DNA of 64,000 bases from an uncultured Prevotellaceae bacterium (GCA_900318065.1 ONIY01000002.1:1-64000), one strand, 5' to 3'. Positions 25,162 through 34,521 are shown, counted from the stretch's first letter. Made by a program: numbers and translations. Notes: a model not told the origin generated them from the letters alone.

Positions 25162-25264
25162 ATTTTATAGATACAGAATATCGTAAGGGTTATTTTATGC
25201 AATAGTTTTAAAACGCTCTATATACATAGAACGAAAATAATAACAATTTATTACAAAATGCGGG

Positions 25265-25651
25265 TTATAATATCTCGACAAAATCTCGTGGCAAGATAAT
25301 GTTCTCCACGTCGATGGCAGCCTTGAACAATGGAGCGATTTCCTCGACCCTGAAACCTGCGATGCCACAAGCGATGCGGGTGACGAGAAACTTGTACTCG
25401 GGGTGTTGCCTGGCATAGGCAATGAAGTCGTCAACGTAGGGCTGAATCGTTTCCACGCCGCCTTGCATGGTGGGGATGGCATAGCACTGACCCTGCATGC
25501 CCACTCCCTGGCCCCACACGGCGCCAAATTTGTCGACTGCCACTCTTGCGGCGCCACCAGCATGCATTCCCTTCAGGTTGCTGCCAAAGACGAATATCTC
25601 GTTTTCCTTCAGTTGGTTTATGAAATTGGGGGTGTATTCTCGGTTGTACAT
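25265..25651 (-). CDS. A1S_2505-like (macro-fold-like) small protein
   Basis: 128 aa from the ATG at 25649-25651. The NEIFVFGSNLKGMHAGGAAR, FGAVWGQGVGMQGQCYAIPT and TRIACGIAGF segments are those of the A1S_2505/macro-domain-like family often linked to ADP-ribose or nucleotide metabolism. The frame is open further upstream but there is no better start, and the upstream stretch is a tandem repeat. It lies 56 bp after the pantothenate kinase gene on the same strand. Biochemical role unknown. Confidence 0.7.
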   Translation of the reverse strand: MYNREYTPNFINQLKENEIFVFGSNLKGMHAGGAARVAVDKFGAVWGQGVGMQGQCYAIPTMQGGVETIQPYVDDFIAYARQHPEYKFLVTRIACGIAGFRVEEIAPLFKAAIDVENIILPRDFVEIL

Positions 25652-25690
25652 AGTTGAGTAGTTGAGTAGTTGAATGGTGGAGTAGTGGTG
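25652..25690. repeat. Octamer tandem repeat (GTTGAGTA)
   Basis: About four imperfect copies of GTTGAGTA with 8-bp period between the pantothenate kinase gene and the 128-aa gene; the array reaches the start codon of the latter. Copy-number change would move its ribosome-binding region. Confidence 0.6.
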
Positions 25691-25707
25691 TTTATAATAA
25701 CTTATGT

Positions 25708-26535
25708 TTAGTTCTGTTTCTCGAATGCCAGTGCTGCGCCCAGGGCGGTGCAGAACTCGGCATGGGCTGGAATGTGGAATGTCACGCCATAGATCTCCTC
25801 GATGCGCGGGAACACCACGGCGCACTGAGGCAGGCGCGTGAGGTTGCCAATGAGCACGAAGTCCTTGACACCGGTGTTGAGCTTCGACAGCACAGCGGCC
25901 GAGCCTATCGACTCGAGCACCATGCAGATGATGCCGAGTGCTACATCATGGTCGCTGGGGGTGATTTGGCGCACCTTGCCAAAGAGCGACGCGGTGGCGT
26001 GCAAAGGCAGTCCCTCGAGGTCGGTCTTGCAGATGTCCTTGATTTGCAGGTTGATGTGAGTGATGTCGCCAGTGCTGGCTAGTTCTATCACGTCGCTCAC
26101 GTGGTCGGTCTTGAGCAGCAGGTGAGCCAGGCCCATGAGAGTGCCTCCGCCAATTCCTATACCGCCCAGGTGGCTGATGTTGTCGCCATCCACGCTCACC
26201 AGCGTGGTGCCGGTGCCCATCGACACGACGGTGAGCTTGTCGAGGCCGCTGTCGAAGCGTGCCCCCAGGCCGTCGGCCTGAAACTCGTCGGCCTTGCTGG
26301 TGGGCAAGCCGTAGATGGGAGTTGTCACTCCCGAGCTGCCCACTCCTGTGAGCATCACGTGCTCAATGTCGTTGAGAGTGATTCCGTTGTCGTAGATATA
26401 CTTTCCAAACGCCCCAAAGAGCGATGTGATGGGGTCGGCTGCGGTGATAAACATGGGTGAGAGAATCTGCCCATTGTTGAGTCCCACTATCTTGGTGGTG
26501 CTTCCGCCCACATCAATTCCTATTACTAGTCCCAT
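25708..26535 (-). CDS. coaW: Type II pantothenate kinase
   Basis: 275 aa from the ATG at 26535; the open frame extends upstream but only this start gives the family N-terminus. It starts with the ATP-binding GIDVGGSTTKIVG and has the GTGTTLVSV and GGIGIGGGTLMGL segments of the ASKHA fold typed as PanK II. It makes 4'-phosphopantothenate, the first committed step of CoA synthesis. Promoter on the minus strand: TTTG at 26602-26605, 19 bp, TAAATTTG at 26575-26582. Divergent from the GNAT gene. Confidence 0.9.
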   Translation of the reverse strand: MGLVIGIDVGGSTTKIVGLNNGQILSPMFITAADPITSLFGAFGKYIYDNGITLNDIEHVMLTGVGSSGVTTPIYGLPTSKADEFQADGLGARFDSGLDKLTVVSMGTGTTLVSVDGDNISHLGGIGIGGGTLMGLAHLLLKTDHVSDVIELASTGDITHINLQIKDICKTDLEGLPLHATASLFGKVRQITPSDHDVALGIICMVLESIGSAAVLSKLNTGVKDFVLIGNLTRLPQCAVVFPRIEEIYGVTFHIPAHAEFCTALGAALAFEKQN

Positions 26536-26574
26536 GATATTTGTTTTTTTCGTTGTTTTATTGCAATAAGCTGC

Positions 26575-26605
26575 CAAATTTAGTGCAAAAATGTAATGTG
26601 ACAAA
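26575..26605 (-). promoter_or_regulatory. Promoter of coaW
   Basis: TTTG (26602-26605), 19 bp, TAAATTTG (26575-26582) on the minus strand, giving a leader of about 33 nt. A plus-strand TAAATTTG at 26617-26624 probably serves the divergent acetyltransferase. Confidence 0.7.
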
Positions 26606-26647
26606 ATATTTATCACTAAATTTGCAAAGTTGAAAAAATAATAAGTC

Positions 26648-27172
26648 ATGAAAAAGATTATTTCTAACGACGTTGTGACGCTGCGGTCGCTCGAGGCTAC
26701 CGACCTGGAGGTGCTCTACCGCTGGGAAAACGACTCCTGGCTGTGGACGGTGAGCAACATCATGGCACCGTCGCCCAAGAGCTACGTGTGGCAGTACCTG
26801 CAAAACTACGACAGCGACTTCTACAACACCCGCCAGCTACGGCTCATGATCACCTTGACCGAGACTGCCGAGGCGGTGGGCACTGTCGACCTCACCAATT
26901 TTGACCCGTTCAACAACCGTGCCGAGCTGGGCATCATGATCGACAAGGCTCATCAGGGCAAGAGCCTGGGCGACGAGGCGCTGAGGCTTACCATTGGTTA
27001 CGTGCGTGACTATTTGGGACTTTTCCAGCTCTATGCCCTTGTGCCAGTGGATAATACGGCATGCGCTTCGCTGCTCAAGAAGCATGGGTTCACCAGCGCG
27101 GGTCTTCTCAAGAAATGGATTAACCATGGCACCGAGGTGCACGATGTAGAAATAATGCAACTAGTGTTTTAG
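26648..27172 (+). CDS. GNAT family N-acetyltransferase
   Basis: 174 aa, SpeG/RimJ-like. It starts with DVVTLRSLEATDLEVLYRWE and has the ELGIMIDKAHQGKSLGDEAL acetyl-CoA-binding segment (the RxxGxG/A-type motif appears as HQGKSLG), then LYALVPVDNTACASLLKKHG, typical of acceptor-side motif B. It transfers acetyl to an amine; the substrate is unknown and spermidine or a ribosomal protein are family options. The HD-domain gene follows 25 bp later. Confidence 0.88.
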   Translation: MKKIISNDVVTLRSLEATDLEVLYRWENDSWLWTVSNIMAPSPKSYVWQYLQNYDSDFYNTRQLRLMITLTETAEAVGTVDLTNFDPFNNRAELGIMIDKAHQGKSLGDEALRLTIGYVRDYLGLFQLYALVPVDNTACASLLKKHGFTSAGLLKKWINHGTEVHDVEIMQLVF

Positions 27173-27197
27173 AGAAGGAATTATAAGGTCTTTTGAG

Positions 27198-27713
27198 ATG
27201 GGAGTACAGGATAAGCAAGAAGAGAATAATAAGCTGAATGTCACCAAGCTGCGCTCTTTTACTGCCAGTCGATGGCAAGCAGGACGCGCTCATGGAGTGG
27301 AGCACTGGGACCGGGTTGCTAGATTTGGCTATTTGCTGTGGGAAGAAGGCGCCGACCTGGATGTGATAATGGCTTTTGCCTATCTTCATGACGCAGAGAG
27401 GGATGGTGATGGCGATGATTACCTCCATGGTCCCAAGGCCTCAAAATTGGTTGATGCCATTCGCGACACCTTGCTCAAAGCGTTGACCGATGAGCAAATC
27501 GGGAAACTCAAGCAGGCGTGTGAGCAACACACAATAGCGCACCGCACGGGCGACATCACCATTGACACATGCTTTGATGCCGACAGGATGGACCTCCCTA
27601 GAGTGGGCATCATGCCGCTACCCGACAAGATGGCGACCAAGAAAGGCGCACAATTAGTAGGCATACCTGACTATGCCGACTTCTATGCTAAGTTTAAAAA
27701 GGGAGAAGTGTGA
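27198..27713 (+). CDS. HD-domain phosphohydrolase
   Basis: 171 aa. The metal-binding HD pattern is visible: RAHGVEHWDRVARFG (first His), YLHDAERDGDG (the HD pair) and ACEQHTIAHRTGD, then DADRMDLPRVGI (final Asp). Such proteins hydrolyse phosphomonoesters or nucleotides. It is in an apparent operon with the GNAT gene. Substrate unknown. Confidence 0.82.
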   Translation: MGVQDKQEENNKLNVTKLRSFTASRWQAGRAHGVEHWDRVARFGYLLWEEGADLDVIMAFAYLHDAERDGDGDDYLHGPKASKLVDAIRDTLLKALTDEQIGKLKQACEQHTIAHRTGDITIDTCFDADRMDLPRVGIMPLPDKMATKKGAQLVGIPDYADFYAKFKKGEV

Positions 27714-27737
27714 GATAAGACAAGTGTTGCATGAAGG

Positions 27738-28343
27738 TCAGTTCATGCTCACGTCATCGGGCCAGGCATCCCACAGGCGGTACTGGTCGCCAAAGCGTGC
27801 CACGGCGTTGCGCCACATGTCTTCGTTAGCGTCGCTCATCACCAGTGCTGCGACATCGCCTTTGAGCACTGCCCAGTCGTGGCGGCTCACCTCGTTGTCG
27901 AGTTGACCCTTGGTCCACCCGCTGTAGCCCACCATGAACTTCACCTTCTGGTTCACGTTCTCGCCGTTGGCAAGAAAAAGTTTCATCAACTCAAAGTCGC
28001 CACCAAAGTACAGTCCTGGCGCCACTTGCTCGCTGCCAGGGATGGCGTCTTTTCCCAGCGAGTGCACAAAGAACAGCATGTTGGTACCCACTGGCCCTCC
28101 CAGGTAGAGTGGGATAGTCTCGTTGCACACCACCTCGGGCACCAGTTCGTTGAGGGTGAACCGGGTGGGCTTGTTGACGATGACTCCCATCGAACCATCC
28201 ACATCGTCGTGGTCGACGAGCACCGTGACGCTGCGTTTGAAGCACAGGTCCTCCACCGTGGGCTTTGCCACAAGCAGGGTGCCGCGTGCCGGTTGGGGCT
28301 GCGTGTCGAGCAGGTTGAATATGTCAAGGTCGAGATTTTCCAT
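27738..28343 (-). CDS. YqgE/AlgH (UPF0301) family protein
   Basis: 201 aa. Family hallmarks: GTLLVAKPTVEDLCFKRSV, GSMGVIVNKPTRFTLNEL, YLGGPVGTNMLFFVHS, and GYSGWTKGQLDNEV toward the end. Function is unsettled in the family. The longer open frame upstream is rejected because this ATG gives the normal family start and the promoter (TTTG 28379-28382, 20 bp, TATTTTTG 28351-28358) points at it, implying almost no leader. Confidence 0.88.
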   Translation of the reverse strand: MENLDLDIFNLLDTQPQPARGTLLVAKPTVEDLCFKRSVTVLVDHDDVDGSMGVIVNKPTRFTLNELVPEVVCNETIPLYLGGPVGTNMLFFVHSLGKDAIPGSEQVAPGLYFGGDFELMKLFLANGENVNQKVKFMVGYSGWTKGQLDNEVSRHDWAVLKGDVAALVMSDANEDMWRNAVARFGDQYRLWDAWPDDVSMN

Positions 28344-28350
28344 TGTGGTG

Positions 28351-28382
28351 CAAAAATAGTGAATATTAGCCATTCTCGCAAA
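28351..28382 (-). promoter_or_regulatory. Promoter of yqgE-like gene, at the start codon
   Basis: Exact TTTG (28379-28382), 20 bp, TATTTTTG (28351-28358) on the minus strand. The start codon is at 28343, 7 bp past the -7 element, so a leaderless or near-leaderless mRNA is expected. Confidence 0.7.
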
Positions 28383-28604
28383 TGAAAATTTCAAAAAAAT
28401 AGCGCCAGCAGCGCCAATTGTGGCGCATCAATTTCTATAGAAATGTGACATTAACTTTAGGAATGTTAAATGTGGCAATATTTTAACATTTATAACTCAA
28501 AAATATTATTAATTAACGCGCTTTTTATACTGCAGTATTGAGCAAAATGATAATTTTGCAAATAAAAAAATAACATCTATACATATACACACATAGACCC
28601 TATT

Positions 28605-29600
28605 ATGAGTGAAACAGTAAATATTCGAGAGTTAAACGACATCATTGCCACTAAGAGCAGTTTTGTCAACACTATCACACAGGGAATGAATCAAACCATC
28701 GTTGGCCAAAAGCATCTCATCGACTCGTTGCTTATTGCATTGCTGGCCAACGGACATGTGCTCCTTGAGGGCGTGCCAGGTCTGGCTAAGACGCTCGCCA
28801 TCAAGACGCTGTCGCAATTAATCGATGCCAAGTACAGCCGCATCCAGTTCACCCCCGACCTGCTGCCTGCCGACGTCATTGGCACCATGGTCTACAGTAT
28901 CCAGAAGGAGAAGTTTGAGGTGAAGCGGGGACCAGTCTTTGCCAACTTCGTTCTCGCCGACGAGATTAACCGTGCTCCTGCCAAGGTGCAGAGCGCGCTG
29001 CTCGAGGCGATGCAGGAGCGTCAGGTCACCATTGGCGACAACACCTTCCAGCTCGACGAGCCATTCCTGGTAATGGCAACCCAAAACCCCATTGAGCAAG
29101 AGGGCACCTATCCCTTGCCCGAGGCACAAGTCGACCGTTTCTTGATGAAGGTGGTGATAGGCTACCCCAACCGTCAGGAGGAGAAAGACATCATCAGGAT
29201 GAACATTGGCGCAAGCCAGCCACACATAACACCACTTGTAAGCCCTGCCGACATCGTTGACGTGCGCAACGTGGTGAAGCAAATCTACATCGACGAGAAG
29301 ATCGAACGCTACATCGTCGACATCGTCTTTGCCACCCGTTTCCCCGACGAGTATGGCCTCAACGACCTCAAGAGCATCATCTCCTTTGGTTCTTCGCCAC
29401 GTGCCTCTATCAGCATGGCACTGGCAGCGAGAGCCTATGCTTTCTTGCGTGGTCGTGGATATGTGATCCCCGAGGACGTGCGCGCTGTGTGTCACGACGT
29501 GATGCGCCACCGCCTGGGATTGAGCTATGAGGCCGAGGCCAACAATATTACCGCCGACGAGATTATTAGCAACATCCTCGACAAGATTGCAGTGCCATAG
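28605..29600 (+). CDS. MoxR family AAA+ ATPase (bat operon)
   Basis: 331 aa. Walker A GVPGLAKT near residues 53-60, Walker B FVLADEINRAPAKVQSALLE near 125, then sensor FLVMATQNPIEQEGTYPLPE and the arginine-finger segment EAQVDRF. MoxR proteins are chaperone-like ATPases that act with VWA proteins. It opens the bat operon. A TAATTTTG -7 motif lies at 28551-28558, without a clear -33. A gap of 113 bp holding heptamer repeats separates it from the next gene. Confidence 0.93.
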   Translation: MSETVNIRELNDIIATKSSFVNTITQGMNQTIVGQKHLIDSLLIALLANGHVLLEGVPGLAKTLAIKTLSQLIDAKYSRIQFTPDLLPADVIGTMVYSIQKEKFEVKRGPVFANFVLADEINRAPAKVQSALLEAMQERQVTIGDNTFQLDEPFLVMATQNPIEQEGTYPLPEAQVDRFLMKVVIGYPNRQEEKDIIRMNIGASQPHITPLVSPADIVDVRNVVKQIYIDEKIERYIVDIVFATRFPDEYGLNDLKSIISFGSSPRASISMALAARAYAFLRGRGYVIPEDVRAVCHDVMRHRLGLSYEAEANNITADEIISNILDKIAVP

Positions 29601-29602
29601 TG

Positions 29603-29690
29603 GTTGTCAGTAATCAGTTGTCAGTAATCAGTAATCAGTTTTCAGTTTTAGTGACAGTGATTGGTGATTAGTTTTCGGTCAACTGTTTTT
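29603..29690. repeat. Heptamer tandem repeat inside the bat operon
   Basis: Imperfect 7-bp repeats (CAGTAAT, CAGTTGT, CAGTTTT) fill most of the gap between moxR and the DUF58 gene. The same family occurs at 20266, 37211 and 60340. Confidence 0.65.
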
Positions 29691-29713
29691 GGTCTGATTC
29701 ATCTATCAAGACG

Positions 29714-30583
29714 ATGGAACGAAGTGAATTGTTAAAGAAGGTACGCAAGATTGAGATAAAGGCCAAGGGACTGTCTCAAAACATCTTTGCTGGAGAGTAC
29801 CACACCGCTTTCAAGGGGCGTGGCATGACCTTCAGCGAGGTGCGCGAGTATCAGTATGGCGACGATGTGCGCGACATCGACTGGAACGTCACCGCTCGTC
29901 AAAACAGGCCCTATGTCAAGGTCTATGAAGAGGAACGCGAACTCACCGTGATGCTCGTTGTGGACGTGAGCGGCAGCAAGAACTTTGGTGCCGTGGGCGA
30001 GTCGAAGCAGGACGTGATGACCGAGATTGCCGCCACACTGGCGTTCTCGGCTATCGAGAACAACGACAAGGTGGGAGTGCTGCTCTTTAGCGACAAGATA
30101 GAGAAATTCATCCCGCCTCAAAAGGGGCGCAAGCACATCCTGCGCGTCATCAGCGAGTTGCTCAACTTCAAGGCCGAGAATCGTGGCACCAACCTCAACC
30201 TCGCGCTGGAGTACCTCACCAGTGGCATCAAGAAGCGCTGCACGGCGTTTGTCATCAGCGACTTCCTCGACTCTCAGGACTATTATAAGAGCATGTCGAT
30301 AGCCAACCACAAGCACGATGTGATTGCCTTGCAGGTCTACGACAAGCGCGAGGCGCACTTGCCCAATGTGGGGCTCGTCAAGGTGCAGGATGCCGAGCGC
30401 GACACCGAGCGCTGGATCGACACCAGCAGCCGGCGCGTGCGTCAGGCCTACGACCGCTGGTGGTATGAGCGCCAGCAGGCGATGAGCGACATCCTCACTC
30501 GCAGCAATATCGACCTCGCCCAGGTGGCTACCGACGAGGACTATGTGAAATCGCTCATGGCGCTGTTCAAGAAGCGCGGATGA
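29714..30583 (+). CDS. DUF58 protein (bat operon)
   Basis: 289 aa. It starts with LLKKVRKIEIKAKGL and has the DUF58 signature YQYGDDVRDIDWNVTARQNR near residues 47-66. A VWA-like part follows with VVDVSGSKNFG as its MIDAS-like motif. No membrane segment is visible. In bat operons it pairs functionally with MoxR and the VWA proteins BatA/BatB; biochemical role is not defined. The next gene begins 28 bp on. Confidence 0.9.
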   Translation: MERSELLKKVRKIEIKAKGLSQNIFAGEYHTAFKGRGMTFSEVREYQYGDDVRDIDWNVTARQNRPYVKVYEEERELTVMLVVDVSGSKNFGAVGESKQDVMTEIAATLAFSAIENNDKVGVLLFSDKIEKFIPPQKGRKHILRVISELLNFKAENRGTNLNLALEYLTSGIKKRCTAFVISDFLDSQDYYKSMSIANHKHDVIALQVYDKREAHLPNVGLVKVQDAERDTERWIDTSSRRVRQAYDRWWYERQQAMSDILTRSNIDLAQVATDEDYVKSLMALFKKRG

Positions 30584-30611
30584 GGTGACTTTTTCAGTTT
30601 CAAGATTATCT

Positions 30612-31580
30612 ATGAAGTGTTTTAAACGATATATAATAAGCATAATACTGCTGCTGGTGGCGATGGTCACCGCCCATGCAGGCAACACCTCGGTCTCGGT
30701 AAAACTCGACTCGGCAAGGGTGGTGATGGGAAAGACCACCACTATGCACATCGAGATTGTTCAAGACAAGGAGGTGAATGGCTTGCTGCTCACCTTGCTT
30801 GGCGACACGCTCAACTCCAAGGTGGAGATTGCCGACAAGGGCCGTGCCGACACTGCCATGCTCGACAACAACCGAGTGCAAATCAAGCGCGACATTGCCT
30901 TGCAGGCTTTTGACCCGGGAGTGTATCAGCTGCCGCCATTGCTGTATGTGACCGGTCGCGACACCATCAAGAGCCAGTCGCTCACGCTCGCCGTCGACTC
31001 CATCAAGGTTGACCCCAACGGCAGCATCAAGGATTTCAAGCCCATCGCTACTGTGCCATTCAAGCTGCTTGACTGGGTGCCTGATTTCATTAGCGACTAC
31101 TGGTGGGCATGGCTCGCTGGGCTGGTGCTCATTGCCTTTGGCATCTTTGCCTACTACCACTGGTACAAGAAGGGCATCAACCCGTTGAAACCCGTCAAGA
31201 AGCGCTTGCCGCCCTATGAGGAGGCAATGCTTGCCCTCACCACTCTCAAGAGCCGCAACCTGTGGCAAAATGGGCAGGAGAAGGAGTATTTCACTGGCTT
31301 GACCGACATCTTGCGCGTCTACATCGACCGCCGCTTTGGCATCAACGCCGTGGAGATGACTTCGAGCCAGATTATGGATAAAATAAAGCAGAACAAGGAG
31401 GCGCATATCGCCAACGACCAGCTCAAGGATGTGCTCGAGATTGCCGACTTTGTGAAGTTTGCCAAGATGCACACTCTTGCCGACGACAACGAGATTGCCT
31501 ACCAGCGGGCCGTGAACTTCGTTGAGGCGACTAAACCGGTGCCTCAGGTTGACGAGACAGGAAAGGAGGCAGAGCAATGA
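30612..31580 (+). CDS. Membrane protein of the bat operon
   Basis: 322 aa from the ATG at 30612; an in-frame GTG at 30585 is less likely because it precedes the signal peptide. Signal peptide to about residue 24, then a beta-rich periplasmic part (SVKLDSARVVMGKTTTMHIE), one membrane segment WWAWLAGLVLIAFGIFAYYH near 155-175, then a cytoplasmic helical part (LPPYEEAMLALTTLKSRN). The layout resembles DUF4381/BatD-like proteins found in this operon position. The last bases overlap the batA start (ATGA). Confidence 0.78.
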   Translation: MKCFKRYIISIILLLVAMVTAHAGNTSVSVKLDSARVVMGKTTTMHIEIVQDKEVNGLLLTLLGDTLNSKVEIADKGRADTAMLDNNRVQIKRDIALQAFDPGVYQLPPLLYVTGRDTIKSQSLTLAVDSIKVDPNGSIKDFKPIATVPFKLLDWVPDFISDYWWAWLAGLVLIAFGIFAYYHWYKKGINPLKPVKKRLPPYEEAMLALTTLKSRNLWQNGQEKEYFTGLTDILRVYIDRRFGINAVEMTSSQIMDKIKQNKEAHIANDQLKDVLEIADFVKFAKMHTLADDNEIAYQRAVNFVEATKPVPQVDETGKEAEQ

Positions 31581-32575
31581 TAAGCGACATGCATTTCATG
31601 CACCCTGGACTGTTGTGGCTCTTGCTGCTCATCGTGCCACTCACGGTGTGGCATGTGCTCAAGGACCGCAAGAGCGACCCCACACTGCGCCTGCCCACCA
31701 CTCAGGCCTTCGACAACATGGGCCACAGCTGGAGGGAGTGGATGCGTCATGTGCTCTTCGCCCTCGAGATGCTGGCTCTCGCATGCCTGGTGATTATCCT
31801 GTGCCGCCCGCAGTCGAGCAACAGTTGGTCAAAGACCAATATCGAGGGAACCGACATCGTGCTCTCGCTCGACGTGAGCGGCAGTATGCTCGCACGCGAC
31901 TTCAGCCCTAACCGCCTGGAGGCTGCCAAGGACGTGGCAAGCAAGTTTGTGAGCAACCGCACCAGCGACAACATCGGTCTTGTGGTGTTTGCCGGCGAGG
32001 CTTTCACTCAAGTGCCTATGACCAACGATATCGCCACACTGGTCAACAACATAGGCGAGTTGCAGATTGGCATGCTTGAAGACGGTACCGCCGTGGGCGA
32101 CGGCATTGCCACCGCCATCAACCGCATCAAGGACGGCAAGGCGGTGTCGAAGAGCATCATCCTGCTCACCGACGGCAGCAACAACACCGGCGTGGTGGGA
32201 CCATTGACGGCGGCCAAGATAGCCTTGAAATATGGCATCAAGATTTATGCCATTGGCGTGGGAACGATGGGCATGGCGCCTTATCCCACCATGAGCATTG
32301 GCGGCACTATAACCTACACACAGCAGCGTGTGGAGATTGACGAGAAGTCGCTCCAGGAGATTGCCCGCATCACTGGCGGCAAGTACTTCCGCGCCACCAG
32401 CAAGCGGGTGCTCAAGGACATCTTTGCCGAGATTGACAAACTAGAGAAGACACGCATGGACGTGCAGCAGCACAGCCAGATGGACGATAACTACCAGCCC
32501 TGGGCTCTTGCCTTGCTGCTGTTGCTCACGCTGTGCGCTATTATTAGATACACCGTGCTCAGGTCCATTCCTTAG
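31577..32575 (+). CDS. batA: VWA domain protein BatA
   Basis: 332 aa. Two N-terminal membrane segments (residues about 10-28 and 58-75), then a VWA domain with a complete MIDAS: DVSGSM, a conserved Thr region (FTQVPMTNDI) and LTDGSNNTG. A final membrane segment (ALALLLLLTLCAIIR) sits near the C-terminus. BatA is linked to oxygen tolerance in Bacteroides and is thought to form an envelope complex with the other Bat proteins. The start overlaps the preceding stop by 4 bp. Confidence 0.9.
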   Translation: MISDMHFMHPGLLWLLLLIVPLTVWHVLKDRKSDPTLRLPTTQAFDNMGHSWREWMRHVLFALEMLALACLVIILCRPQSSNSWSKTNIEGTDIVLSLDVSGSMLARDFSPNRLEAAKDVASKFVSNRTSDNIGLVVFAGEAFTQVPMTNDIATLVNNIGELQIGMLEDGTAVGDGIATAINRIKDGKAVSKSIILLTDGSNNTGVVGPLTAAKIALKYGIKIYAIGVGTMGMAPYPTMSIGGTITYTQQRVEIDEKSLQEIARITGGKYFRATSKRVLKDIFAEIDKLEKTRMDVQQHSQMDDNYQPWALALLLLLTLCAIIRYTVLRSIP

Positions 32576-32600
32576 CACTAGTAAAAATAGGAGAACACTA

Positions 32601-33659
32601 ATGTTTAGTTTTGCAAATCCTGAATTTCTTTATCTGCTGGTAATCCTGCCAGTGGTGGCGGGATTGTACCTGCTTGAGCGGTGGTCGCGCAAGCGCAAAC
32701 TCGCCGCCTTTGGACGGGAGGAGCAGGTGAGACAACTCATGCCCACTGTGTCGTCGCGCAAGCACATTGTGCGGCTCACGATAATACTGCTGCTGCTTGC
32801 TATGGCGGTAATCATTCTTGCCAGGCCACGTGCCGGCGCCGCCAGAAAGAGCACCGGCAACGTCAACGGTATTGAGGTGGTGATTGCCATGGACGTGTCT
32901 AACTCGATGAACGCCAGCAGCACCAGCGATCCGCAGGGAATGTCGCGACTGCAACGCTCCAAGATGATAATGGAAAAACTCATCGACCGCTTGCGCAGCG
33001 ACAAGGTGGCGCTGGTGGTATTTGCTGGAAAGTCCTATATGCAGATGCCCATGACCATCGACGGCCAGAGCGCCAAGATGTTCTTGAACGGCATCAAGAC
33101 GAGCATGGTGCCATTGCAGGGAACAGCCATTGGCTCGGCAATCGACCTGTCGATGACAGCGTTCTCTAAGGACAGCAAGGCGTCTAAGGCGATTATCATT
33201 ATCACCGATGCCGAGAACTATGAGGACGATGCCGTGGAGGCTGCCAAGCGGGCGCAGAGCAACGACATCCAGGTGAATGTGATAGGCATCGGAACATGTG
33301 AGGGCGCGCCCATCCCCACTGGCGACGGCAGTTTTATGGTCGCCGACGACGGCACGCAGGTGATATCGCGACTCGAAGAGGGTAAGGCACAAGAGATTGC
33401 GCGGGCTGGCAAGGGCACCTACATTCAGGGCAACGCCACCGACGCCGTCGAGGTGCTCGACGACACACTCAAGAAACTGGCGAGCACCAGCCTCTCGCAA
33501 GTGACTTTCACCAAGAACGATGAGCAGTTCCCGGTTTTTGCATGGATAGCACTTGTGCTGCTCATTGCCAATGTGCTCTTGTTTAACCGCAAGAACCCAT
33601 GGCTGGCTAAACATGACTTTTTTAAATTCAAGGAAACGAAAAATGCTAACGTCGAGTAA
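32601..33659 (+). CDS. batB: VWA domain protein BatB
   Basis: 352 aa from the ATG at 32601, which has a clear AGGAG at 32589-32593, unusual among the weak ribosome sites here. Topology as BatA: membrane segments near residues 8-25 and 57-75, VWA with MIDAS AMDVSNSMNAS and IITDAENYEDDA, then a C-terminal membrane segment (FAWIALVLLIANVLLF). Paralogue and probable partner of BatA. It overlaps batC by 17 bp. Confidence 0.9.
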   Translation: MFSFANPEFLYLLVILPVVAGLYLLERWSRKRKLAAFGREEQVRQLMPTVSSRKHIVRLTIILLLLAMAVIILARPRAGAARKSTGNVNGIEVVIAMDVSNSMNASSTSDPQGMSRLQRSKMIMEKLIDRLRSDKVALVVFAGKSYMQMPMTIDGQSAKMFLNGIKTSMVPLQGTAIGSAIDLSMTAFSKDSKASKAIIIITDAENYEDDAVEAAKRAQSNDIQVNVIGIGTCEGAPIPTGDGSFMVADDGTQVISRLEEGKAQEIARAGKGTYIQGNATDAVEVLDDTLKKLASTSLSQVTFTKNDEQFPVFAWIALVLLIANVLLFNRKNPWLAKHDFFKFKETKNANVE

Positions 33660-34521
33660 AAACATATTTCTGATTTTTCTGGTCTTAATGGCATGTGTTG
33701 TGGCAAGTTGTGGCGATGACAAGGACACACCGCTGCAGCCCGAGTCAAACAAGGCTGAGCGCAACTTCATTCGTCAGGGCAACAAGCTTTTTGCCGATGA
33801 GAACTATGCCGATGCCGAGGTAGAATACAGCAAGGCGCTGCAAGCCAATCCTGGCTCGGCAGTCGCTGCCTATAACATGGGGCTTGCCATCGCCAAGCAG
33901 GCGGCTGCCGGCGACTCCACCGGGGCCCTACAGCGCGCCGACTCGCTCTTTTCCTATGCTGCGTCGATCACTCCAAGCAAGCAGCTGAAGATGATGGCTC
34001 ACTACAATAAGGGCAATCTTGCCTATAACGCCCAGCAATATGACCGCGCTATCGAGGATTACAAGAACGCGCTCAGGGCAGTGCCCACCGACGAGGACTC
34101 GCGCTACAACCTGCGCATGGCACAACTCAAGAAGCAGGAACAACAGCAACAGCAGCAGGACAAGAACAACCAAGACCAAAACGAGAACCAGGATAAAGAC
34201 AAGCAAAACCAAGACCAGAACAATCAAGACAATCAAGATAAGAACCAGCAGGACAAGAACGACCAGCAGCAAGGCCAGGACCAGCAAGGGCAAAACCAGC
34301 AGGGCAACCAGGACAAGGCCAATCCCGAGCAGGGCAAGCAAGACCAGCAGCAGGGAGGACAGGGCAACCAGCAGGGACAACCCATCAACATGGACGAGCG
34401 CAGCGTGCAGCAGGTTCTCAAGGCTATGCAGGACAAGGAGAAGCAAACTCAGCAGCGCATCTACCAGATGGGAGAGCGGCAGCGTGAGAGTGAGCGCCGG
34501 GCAACGCGCAACAAGTGGTAA
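33643..34521 (+). CDS. batC: TPR lipoprotein BatC
   Basis: 292 aa from the ATG at 33643, inside the end of batB. Lipobox VVASC with Cys23. TPR motifs at about residues 45-165 (LFADENYADAEVEYSKALQA, NLAYNAQQYDRAIEDYKNAL). Residues about 165-255 are an extreme Q/N/D/K low-complexity tract, probably a flexible linker; the C-terminus is charged and helical. BatC-type proteins are thought to scaffold the Bat complex in the periplasm. The tract is encoded by CAG/CAA/AAC/GAC runs that could vary in length. Confidence 0.88.
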   Translation: MLTSSKNIFLIFLVLMACVVASCGDDKDTPLQPESNKAERNFIRQGNKLFADENYADAEVEYSKALQANPGSAVAAYNMGLAIAKQAAAGDSTGALQRADSLFSYAASITPSKQLKMMAHYNKGNLAYNAQQYDRAIEDYKNALRAVPTDEDSRYNLRMAQLKKQEQQQQQQDKNNQDQNENQDKDKQNQDQNNQDNQDKNQQDKNDQQQGQDQQGQNQQGNQDKANPEQGKQDQQQGGQGNQQGQPINMDERSVQQVLKAMQDKEKQTQQRIYQMGERQRESERRATRNKW

